Below are positions 56,786-64,000 of a stretch of 64,000 nt of DNA, piece by piece. Made by a program: the position numbers and the translations under genes. Within the stretch, counting starts at the first letter, position 1, and the number at the start of each line of letters is the position of its first letter. The notes below the pieces were generated by a model, which ran no database searches, was not told where the DNA came from, and saw only the letters and a program-made list of their open reading frames with translations. Source of the stretch: JANMGV01 sp037440405 (GTDB taxonomy: Bacteria > Planctomycetota > Planctomycetia > Pirellulales > Pirellulaceae); contig JBBIUE010000008.1 in the NCBI GenBank assembly GCA_037440405.1, positions 23,724 to 87,723 on the forward strand, in the 5' to 3' direction.

Positions 56786-58201
56786 ATGTCACGGCAATTG
56801 GGCTATTCGCTTCAGCGCTTCGCTGCAGTAGTTTTCGCATTCATGATCGGTACGCACTTCGTTTGCGGAGAGGACTGGAGTCGATTCCGAGGAGAAAACG
56901 GATCGGGAATCTCGAATACCGTGGCAGCCTTGCCGACGGAATTCTCTGCTGACAAGAACCTGAAATGGAAAGTACCGTTGCCGGGCCCCGGATCATCATC
57001 GCCGATTGTGGTTGGTGATCGAGTCTTCGTAACTTGCTGGACAGGCTATGGAACACCGAAGGAACCCGACGGGAAGATAGCCGACTTGAAACGCCATCTT
57101 CTTTGCTACGATCGAAACACAGGCAAGCAAATCTGGGATCGCTCGGTTGCTGCGAGGCTTCCTGAAGATGTATATGAGGGGATGTTTGCGGAGCATGGAT
57201 ACGCATCTCACACACCCGTCTCGGATGGCAAGTCCGTGTTCGCGTTTTTTGGTAAGTCCGGCGTGTATGCTTATGATCTCGATGGCAATGAGAAGTGGCA
57301 CGCTTTGGTTGGAGATGGACTGGACAATCGGCGTTGGGGATCATCGAGTAGCCCCGTCTTGTTCGAAGACCTAGTCATCGTGCTGGCAGCTGCGGAAAGC
57401 CAGACCATCTATGCATTTGACAAAGAAACGGGCAAAGAGGTTTGGAAAGAGAAGGCAGACGGATTTTCTAGTACTTGGGGTACACCGATCATCGTTCAAA
57501 CCGCAAGTGGCGAAAGCGAGTTGGTGGTTGGAGTACCCTTCGAAGTATGGGCCTTCCATCCGAAAACAGGCAAGTTCAAATGGTTCTGCGCCATTCCCGA
57601 TACCGATTCATATTGTTCCAGCGTCGTCGCCGATAAGGACATCGTCTATTCTCTTGAAGGTCGTGGGGGAGGAGGCGTCGCCATTCGCGCAGGTGGCAAG
57701 GAAGATGTTTCCGCGTCGCACGTCCTATGGAAAGGAAGCCTGCGAAATCGCATCGGTAGTCCTGTCATCCACGATGGTCTGATGTATTTTGTTAACAGTA
57801 AGGTCGTCCAGTGTGTTGATGCGAATACAGGATCGTCTGTTTACGAAGGACGCTTGCCATCCGCATCCGCGCCGGCATCGAATCGTCCTCGCCCCGGAGC
57901 AGGTCCCGGCGGTCAACCACAAGGTGGTCCACCACAGGGCGGCGGACCTGGTCGTGGTCAGCGGGGCGGTGGCGGCATGGGCGGGCAAGACTATTCATCG
58001 CTCGTTGCCGCCGATGGAAAGTTGTATTATGTCACGCGCAACGGAGATATTCATGTCATGAAGCTCGGTCGCCAGTTTCAGCATTTGGGAGTCAATCGCG
58101 TGACCAGCGATAATGAAGACTTCAGCGCGACTCCAGCAATCGCTGGCAACCAAATCTTCGTCCGATCCAGCCATCATCTCTACTGCATCAGTGGCGAGTG
58201 A
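56786..58201 (+). CDS. Exported PQQ-like beta-propeller protein
   Basis: 471 residues from ATG 56786. A signal peptide (LQRFAAVVFAFMIGTHFVCG) precedes repeated WD/PQQ-like blades: DWSRFRGENGSGIS, LLCYDRNTGKQIW, YAFDKETGKEVWKE and VWAFHPKTGKFKW. Between blades 5 and 6 there is a Gly/Pro/Gln-rich insert (about residues 380-410), which looks disordered. Such planctomycete proteins are often called outer-membrane-assembly-like, but the role is unknown. It ends in a hairpin terminator. Confidence 0.86.
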   Translation: MSRQLGYSLQRFAAVVFAFMIGTHFVCGEDWSRFRGENGSGISNTVAALPTEFSADKNLKWKVPLPGPGSSSPIVVGDRVFVTCWTGYGTPKEPDGKIADLKRHLLCYDRNTGKQIWDRSVAARLPEDVYEGMFAEHGYASHTPVSDGKSVFAFFGKSGVYAYDLDGNEKWHALVGDGLDNRRWGSSSSPVLFEDLVIVLAAAESQTIYAFDKETGKEVWKEKADGFSSTWGTPIIVQTASGESELVVGVPFEVWAFHPKTGKFKWFCAIPDTDSYCSSVVADKDIVYSLEGRGGGGVAIRAGGKEDVSASHVLWKGSLRNRIGSPVIHDGLMYFVNSKVVQCVDANTGSSVYEGRLPSASAPASNRPRPGAGPGGQPQGGPPQGGGPGRGQRGGGGMGGQDYSSLVAADGKLYYVTRNGDIHVMKLGRQFQHLGVNRVTSDNEDFSATPAIAGNQIFVRSSHHLYCISGE

Positions 58202-58251
58202 CGCGAGCAACAGAAGTCAACCGAAACGACACGGGCTGTTGATTGAATCAG

Positions 58252-58280
58252 CCGGAACGCGATCGCGTCCGGTTGTTGCT
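58252..58280 (+). terminator. Palindromic terminator after the PQQ-like gene
   Basis: CCGGA and TCCGG flank a self-complementary CGCGATCGCG core (one unpaired A), followed by TTGTTGCTTTC. It lies 50 bp past the stop codon. Confidence 0.6.
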
Positions 58281-59351
58281 TTCAAACCTCTTCAAATTTA
58301 ACCGAGAACTGGCGCTCAGCGGCTGATAAAGCGACGAAATCAACACGCCCATCAGCAAGGGACCAGTCCAGTGCTCATCCAATAGTTGATGACTCTGAGC
58401 CCTTGTCAAAGGCGCTCGGACTTCTGCCGCTCGTGCCGAATGAAGGAAATCGGCTACTTCGTTCCAAATTGAAAGTTCGCGAATCACCTGCCGTAATTCC
58501 GAAGCGTAGGTGGCTTCAATCAGAACCATCGAACCGGACGCCAGCCTGCTCCGCTTAATTTCGGAATTGTTCTCGCGATTTGCGCGGTGCGTGAACGGCT
58601 GATTCGCTCCAGAGCTTCTGAGGAGTAGGACCGGTAATCCGTCACCAAAATAGGTCTCTGCGGCGGCGTGGTTCCATAGCTTCACGCGAAGCACGTCCTG
58701 ATTGGTTCGCAGGAAACGGACGAACGGCGTTGCACTCCGTGCTCTACCGTGACCACTGCATGCCTTTCCCTGCACTCCTGGCGTGCCCCCTTATCGGATC
58801 ACATGGATGACGTTCAATTGACCGGCGACCTGCCAGCAAGACGGGATGGCTTCGGAGGCAGGCAAATCTCAGTAGCGGTAGCAAGTTACTGGAATTCTGA
58901 ACACACTTGAAGCCAATGTACTGTAGTATTTCGAGACTCGCATCGATTCTTAAATCGATGTTGAACTCAAAAAGGCAATGCTGCCCGATCAGCGGCTTCA
59001 GAACATGAGAAACACCAAATCTTTGAGCGGCAGGTTGTCGGTCACGTCTTCTTTGGGAAGCGAACGAACCTTGAATTGATCGCGAATCTTGTACTGATTG
59101 AACTCGACGTCCAGCCAGCCAAGTTCGATGGAATGAACGTATTCGTGCTGTTCATGGCGTGACCGATCGGTAGTTCGCCGCGAATGGAGCCGTGCTCCGA
59201 GAGGTGAAACTTACGAAGAATTTTGATGACAATGCTTGCAATTGCTTCTTCGATTTGCTAGACAAATTGTCTGCACCCTTATCCTTACATCTCGGTGGTT
59301 ATCCTCTAGCACAGTCCGGTTCAAGATTTCTATTGTTATAGGGGTAATGTC
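58281..59351. other. Decayed region between the PQQ-like gene and the LEPR-XLL locus
   Basis: No intact known gene. One open frame on the minus strand (58248-58775, 175 codons) has a plausible composition (WNEVADFLHSARAAEV) but matches nothing I know and could be a remnant. The section 58998-59257 holds a frameshifted fragment listed separately. Confidence 0.4.
58998..59257 (-). pseudogene. Frameshifted C-terminal gene fragment
   Basis: Two overlapping minus-strand frames read as one broken protein. The first, from just after a TAG, reads QIEEAIASIVIKILRKFHLS to GELPIGHAM (59257-59153). The second reads HEYVHSIELGWLDVEFNQYK to KDLVFLMF and a TGA (to 58998). They join only if one or two bases are lost near 59155. 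No start codon precedes it. I do not recognise the family; it looks like the eroded end of a gene. Confidence 0.55.
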
Positions 59352-62300
59352 ATGTTGAACACACGCCGACGAGGTTCTCGTCCCTCGTCCCTCATCCCTC
59401 GTCCCTCATCCCTCGCTGCTCGCGCAACTTAAAGCGCAAAATCGTTCGGACTCTCCTCTCAGAGCAATTGGAGCCACGGCATTTTCTTGCTGGAGACCTT
59501 GAATTACCTCGGTCGCTTATTGGCCCATCCACCGAATTCGACTTTCCCGTCTCTTCACAACTAGGGTCGTTGTCTCCTCCGTCACCATTGAAGATCGAGA
59601 ACTTCATCGATGGCTTGCTCGTGCGGCTTGCTGGACAGCCCTCCTCGATTCAGTCCTCGTCGCTGCCGTTGGTTGCTCAGGGGCTGAGCAATTATCTGGT
59701 CTCCACAGATGATGTTAGCCAATTGGACTTCGAACACGCAGCAGGATTGGGGGTCGCGTCCTTTAATGAGTATGGAGGGCCGCTGGTCGATCAATTTCAG
59801 TCCATGATGCAGTCTGAATTTGAGAATTATCAGCAGCACAACTCCCGCAGTCCGTCGCTTCCGGCTGATGAGCGCGCGAATAGAGTCGTGCCTATTTCCC
59901 GTTCGCCACGAGCCACTGCGCAACTTGGGGAATTGACGAAGGAGGCTTTCGCCATCTCGCAAGTTCCACCAATGTTGACAGTCGACAATCTAACGGTGGC
60001 GCCAATCGTAAAAAAATAGCGATGAGGCTCCGAACCCGCTCTCAGAGCTCGCCGGGTTGAATGGAACTTTCGAGACCAATCTGAGTCAAGAACATTCTTG
60101 GATCGGTTGGTCATGCGATCGCAATGGAAATTTTCGCTCTCCATACCTCCACGCAGGTCTTCATTCCGCCATCACGCAGTTGGGTGAGGGCGAATCAGAG
60201 AATTCGACGAATGGCGATAACGCTAACGAAGAAGAGCCACCTCACGCTCTCATTGTGCAGCTTGAAACGCAGCCCACTTTCGTTCTGGCCAACCTCGCGA
60301 CTCCCATCGACCAATTCGAGCCTGAAGGACTGAGTTCCGGTACATTCCAGCAGCAGTATGGAAGCTTCACCAGCATGGCGGACCCATCCAATGCGCCTCT
60401 TCATCTTCAAGGCGTATCGTGGTCCCATATGGTGTCAATCCATGTGGTCTCGAATGAACAATGGAGCATTTCGGAAACGTTTGTTCTTGCTTACAACCTT
60501 TCGCAATCGCAGAACAGTGCTTTCACTCATGAAGACCAGGATCCGACCGGTGGTGAAGGAAACGAACCTCCGCAGTGGCTCGTGGGAGGACACGCGAACG
60601 CATCGTTCGAAGCCACTCGATTCGGATATGTGTTCATTACTCTTCACGCCAGTCGCGGCATCCAATTCCCATCGCATGCTGGGGTAGCTCTTCAGTTCTC
60701 CTCGTCGTATTTGGATATTCGCTCATTAACATTTTCGGCGTCCGGATCGGGGTCGACTGCGCTGAATCCTCTCCATATACCGAGCGCATTGTCCGAGTCT
60801 GGAGGTATCAATGCGCCACCGCCACCACCAACTGGATACAGCGATTCCACGCAGTGGAGCTTCGGATTCGGAACCGTTCTCACAAAGTCCGGTAGCCTGA
60901 ACATGACCCTAACACCCCTGCCGATCTCGCAGGGCAGCACGACGTTCTACGGTACCGACTTCGCGTATGACGAAACTGAACAGCACCTTGGTCAATTCAC
61001 CTCGTCATTCAGTTAATCCCATCAATCGAGCTCAGGCACCGGTGCCCTCCCCGTCCCACCTGGAGGTGAGTTCATCAATTCGGTTGCTCTCGACACCACT
61101 AGTCTTGATCTAGCACTTTCCCCAGCCGAAGCTCTCGTAAATCAGCCACCCATTCCGTTACCACCCCCAACCAGCAACGGTCACTCCTTGGCGGTCTCTC
61201 AATCTTCTTCCATGCAACTCGGCGGTGACAATACGATTTCGACTTCTCTACGTGCAAAGTTCGCTCCCAACGGAATGATCTCCGAAGCCACAGGCCGATT
61301 GCGAGATCAAGCCAAATCTCAAATCCAAGCCAGCGGGGCAGACGATTACATGCTAACTCTCGCGATGGAAGACTCCAATGACTACGAGCATCTTACCACC
61401 CTCACAGCGGGAAAAAACGCTCGGGCCAGCGTAGGCCTTTCCTTAGACGACGAATTCGATGTCGAAGTTGGGCTCGATTCCAATCAAGCTTTCACCATCA
61501 CCGAGAATAACTCACAAGCAGAAATTGGTGCTTCCGTCGCAGGCACGCCCATCGAATTTGAACTGATCGAGGCTGTCTTAAACGGCGAGGTCATTGTCCC
61601 TCCCGTCGATAATGAATGGGGCATCACTCATACGGAAAAGAACGCGAAGGTACTAATCACATCGGCGTCCGCCAGTGCATCGAGCTCCGCCAGCGAAGAA
61701 GAGACCGACTCCGGCTCGTTCCTGGTTTCCGACTTTGTCGCGAGTTTCGAAGATATTAACTACTTCAAGACGTCCGACAGAACGGAAACCATCTCGGACG
61801 CGACGAGCGTTGACGGACAAGGCCCCGGTTTCAATTCCACTTCCATCGTTCTCGAGCAGGGCTACAACTTTTCGTACATCGTGAAGTCCAGCGTCGACGT
61901 CAATGTGGAGGGCGACTTTCCGGATTCGACGTCGAGTCAAAACCAACCCGAACCGACCCCCACGGTCTCAGGAGGTGCTGAGGCTCGATCCCGAGAGTCA
62001 CTCCATTACTACTCGAAAGTCGACGGTAGCTATGAAATCTCAAGACCTGAATCGCTCAAGCGTGGAACCATCCTGCGAGAGGGGAAATACGACGTCACCA
62101 TCGTCAAGCATCTCTCCGAAGAAGCAACGCTGGAGGATTTGGAACTCCCCGAGGTCGAGACCGAACAAACCGGTGACGACGAAATGGCCGTCTTCTACGA
62201 AGAGAGAATCGGAGACAGCCAGGTGGTCGTAACGGGTAACACCTATGACTATCTTCGCCGCTCGAACGCCTCCACGTCGCCCGGCGGTCCTGGCTTCGGC

Positions 62301-62651
62301 TCCAACGCCGGCTTGTTCATCCAGATCATTGAAAAGGACCTGGCAACCGGAGTGACGACAATCCTTTCGCCGCTCGCCTCTTCATTCGGAGATGAAGGCG
62401 GAGGTACGAGCGGCTGGCAAACTCAAATCCTCACGGAGCCTGACTGGGATCCACGACACCCGTTCGAACACTACCTCGACGGATCCCGCGATGCTGCTGA
62501 CCCGATGGGTTCGACGGTCAACGTCCATCCTGAATTTCAACAAGCGACCATCAGCGACGGATCGTCCAACTGGGTCGACGGGCTTCAACTGACCCTGGAC
62601 GGGGCAGGCTTCCTGCCCGTCGTCGGCATGGCTGCCGATCTAACGGGATGA
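59352..62651 (+). pseudogene. Broken LEPR-XLL surface-protein gene (possible polymorphic-toxin-like architecture)
   Basis: ATG 59352 has AGGGG eight bases upstream and begins MLNTRRRGSRPSS, the typical basic leader of LEPR-XLL proteins. Five CRTCCCT repeats then shift the frame, and a TAA follows at 59430. In another frame QLEPRHFLAGDLEL carries the motif and continues to a stop after an A7 tract at 60010-60016. Deleting one A there joins it to a third frame that runs from 60018 to 62651 with a single TAA at 61014. The C-terminus ends WVDGLQLTLDGAGFLP...AADLTG, which resembles the start of a pre-toxin region, and stops abruptly before the transposase. If all three lesions were repaired it would encode about 1,100 residues. 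Confidence 0.7.
59379..59413. repeat. Heptanucleotide tract (CRTCCCT)5 inside a surface-protein gene
   Basis: Five head-to-tail heptamers: CGTCCCT, CGTCCCT, CATCCCT, CGTCCCT, CATCCCT. They lie between the ATG and the LEPR-XLL motif of the broken gene. Because 7 is not a multiple of 3, each gain or loss changes the reading frame. Confidence 0.9.
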
Positions 62652-62688
62652 ATGCAAAGTGCTAATGCAAAGTGCCATCCATACACTG

Positions 62689-62717
62689 TTGACAGGCTTA
62701 GGGGATTTGGGTAAGCT
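62689..62717 (+). promoter_or_regulatory. Candidate promoter of the transposase gene
   Basis: TTGACA at 62689-62694 matches the bacterial -35 consensus, and TAAGCT lies 17 bases later at 62712-62717 as a weak -10. It is about 60 bp before the transposase ATG. A 13-base unit AATGCAAAGTGCY is repeated twice just upstream (near 62650-62675). Confidence 0.4.
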
Positions 62718-62777
62718 GCGTTCACAATCGTCGGTGAATTGTCCGATTCGGAGCGTTTTCTGGGAGGACGGAAGGTG

Positions 62778-63950
62778 ATGGGGAGGCCGTTGCGGTCTGA
62801 GATTTTTGTGCCGGATGAGATTTGTATTTGCCATGCCGTTCAACGTTGCGTCCGCCGCGCGTGGTTGGCTGGCGTTGATCCGGTTTCTGGGAAAGATTAC
62901 TCCTACCGACGGGAATGGATCCGCCGTCGGATGGAGGCTCTGGCTTCTGTTTTCGGCATCGATGTTCTTACCTATGCCATTCTGAGCAATCATTTGCACC
63001 TTATTCTGCGCAATCGCCCCGATGTCGTGGCTACCTGGTCCGATCATGAGGTCGCTTTACGCTGGCTGCGAGTTTTTCCTGGACGGATGCTGGACGAGCA
63101 ACTGGCCGAACCCACCGAAAGCGATGTGCGCGCCTTGGCTGGTGAATCTGAGAAGATCGCTCAGATTCGCTTGCGTTTGTCGGATATTTCCTGGTTTATG
63201 CGGGCATTGGCTGAGCCGATTGCACGGATGTCGAACAAGCAGGATCAGGTGACCGGCCGGTTCTGGGAAGGGCGATTCAAAGCGCAGCGGATCGTCGATG
63301 AGTCTGGACTGTTGGCTTGTGCGATGTATGTGGACTTGAATCCGGTTCGAGCGGCGATGGCAGCAACACCAGAGGGATCGAAGTACACCTCCGCCTACGA
63401 CCGAATCGAGGCTGGCAAGGGTGTGACGATCGACGCGGCAGCGTTCGATTTGGTCACCATAACAAATGAAGAAGCCGGAAAACGCATTCGTCAGACACCG
63501 GTAGCTGAGCTAAAACGGCAGCGTCAAGCGAAGCGGCGAAATCCAACGGGGCGGCGTGTATTGCGCGATAGCTGGCTTGCGCCGCTGGAGCTGTCGCGGC
63601 GGAAGCTGGCCAGTGACGCAGAACCGCATCGCGGGGGCTTGCGAGCTAGCGACACGGGCTTTTTGAGCATGAGCTGGCAGGACTACTGGGCTTTGTTGCG
63701 ATGGACTGCTCAGCAGAAGGTGAAAGATGCGGTGGCGAAGGTACCGAAACATCTTCAGGGGCTGTTAACGAAGCTTGGGATCGAAGCGTCGATGTGGCGA
63801 GACCTGGTGTGGGAGTACAAACGGTACTTTGGGACGAGTTCGTGTGCAGGCCGTTCGGAATCGATGGCCATGGACGCGGAGCGGCTAGGAAAAAGCTATC
63901 ACCGCGGGCAAGCGAGCGTCCGCAATTGCTTCGCGTCGGTTCCTTCGTAA
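62778..63950 (+). CDS. REP-associated tyrosine transposase-like protein (Y1, HUH)
   Basis: 390 residues from ATG 62778; an upstream TTG start adds 13 residues. The Y1-transposase core has the HUH metal site in YAILSNHLHLIL (His-Leu-His), and the nucleophile Tyr is probably in ACAMYVDLNPVRAAMA. Such single-copy IS200-like enzymes process REP palindromes. The C-terminal 150 residues are Lys/Arg-rich. It directly follows the truncated surface-protein gene, which it may have disrupted. No flanking terminal repeats were proved. Confidence 0.85.
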   Translation: MGRPLRSEIFVPDEICICHAVQRCVRRAWLAGVDPVSGKDYSYRREWIRRRMEALASVFGIDVLTYAILSNHLHLILRNRPDVVATWSDHEVALRWLRVFPGRMLDEQLAEPTESDVRALAGESEKIAQIRLRLSDISWFMRALAEPIARMSNKQDQVTGRFWEGRFKAQRIVDESGLLACAMYVDLNPVRAAMAATPEGSKYTSAYDRIEAGKGVTIDAAAFDLVTITNEEAGKRIRQTPVAELKRQRQAKRRNPTGRRVLRDSWLAPLELSRRKLASDAEPHRGGLRASDTGFLSMSWQDYWALLRWTAQQKVKDAVAKVPKHLQGLLTKLGIEASMWRDLVWEYKRYFGTSSCAGRSESMAMDAERLGKSYHRGQASVRNCFASVPS

Positions 63951-64000
63951 AGCGACGATCCCAAACCGCTGAACCGAAGAGCTTCCTTTCCAGGCCTTCG

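Noticed and set aside
58248..58775. 175-codon minus-strand ORF as a real gene
   Set aside because: It overlaps the terminator of the PQQ-like gene and matches no family I know; kept only as a possible remnant.
60010..60060. Programmed -1 frameshift at the A7 tract
   Set aside because: A -1 shift leads to a TGA at 60058-60060; only loss of one base (or +1) joins the next frame.

Overview
The window reads as chromosomal DNA of a planctomycete, most likely a member of the Pirellulales. The diagnostic families are a prepilin-like DUF1559 protein, LEPR-XLL surface proteins, an ELWxxDGT-repeat protein, a sulfatase, DUF1080 and DUF6288 proteins, planctomycete-type di-haem cytochrome c, and a RAYT-like Y1 transposase. 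Genes sit on both strands in short operons separated by long, often empty spacers. No rRNA or CRISPR was seen, and there is one tRNA, tRNA-Arg(TCG).

Layout. 1-4.2 kb: the end of a TPR gene, then serC-serA (first two serine-biosynthesis steps) convergent with a TPR lipoprotein. 4.2-10.1 kb: DUF1559, a 1.2-kDa-scale (about 1,180-residue) ELWxxDGT/LEPR-XLL protein, and the tRNA. 10.1-14.0 kb: secreted DUF6288 and a sialate O-acetylesterase-like enzyme. 14.1-19.9 kb: an unusual NTPase cluster made of a PilT/GspE-like ATPase, a tandem KaiC/RecA-like ATPase split by one in-frame TGA, and two unrecognised proteins. 20-27 kb: a zinc-ribbon protein, a membrane TPR-like protein, sulfatase and sialidase-like enzymes, lspA with a DksA/TraR-type protein, and thrC. 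27-32 kb: pyruvate:ferredoxin oxidoreductase with a dihydroorotate-dehydrogenase-like partner. 32.7-42.3 kb: secreted and envelope proteins centred on a 1,909-residue secretin-like lipoprotein. 42.6-48.7 kb: DUF1080, an LplT-like MFS permease, thiC and cytochrome c. 50.4-53.9 kb: groES, rplY (CTC), pth, rpsF, ssb and rplI. 54.6-58.2 kb: an alpha/beta hydrolase and a PQQ-like propeller. 58.2-64 kb: decayed DNA with a frameshifted fragment, a broken LEPR-XLL gene and a RAYT-like transposase.

How it fits together. Housekeeping modules alternate with secreted polymer-degrading enzymes (esterase, sulfatase, sialidase-like, DUF1080), the usual planctomycete lifestyle. The least explained parts are the 14.1-19.9 kb NTPase cluster, the 34.7-42.3 kb secretin-like operon and the 59.35-62.65 kb surface-protein gene. 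That last gene starts with a good ribosome-binding site but is thrown out of frame by a heptanucleotide repeat tract; adding one unit or losing two would put the start in frame with its LEPR-XLL motif. A second indel at an A7 tract and an in-frame TAA suggest decay as well. The tandem KaiC gene has a clean reading frame on both sides of its TGA, so it is either a nonsense mutant or a readthrough product.
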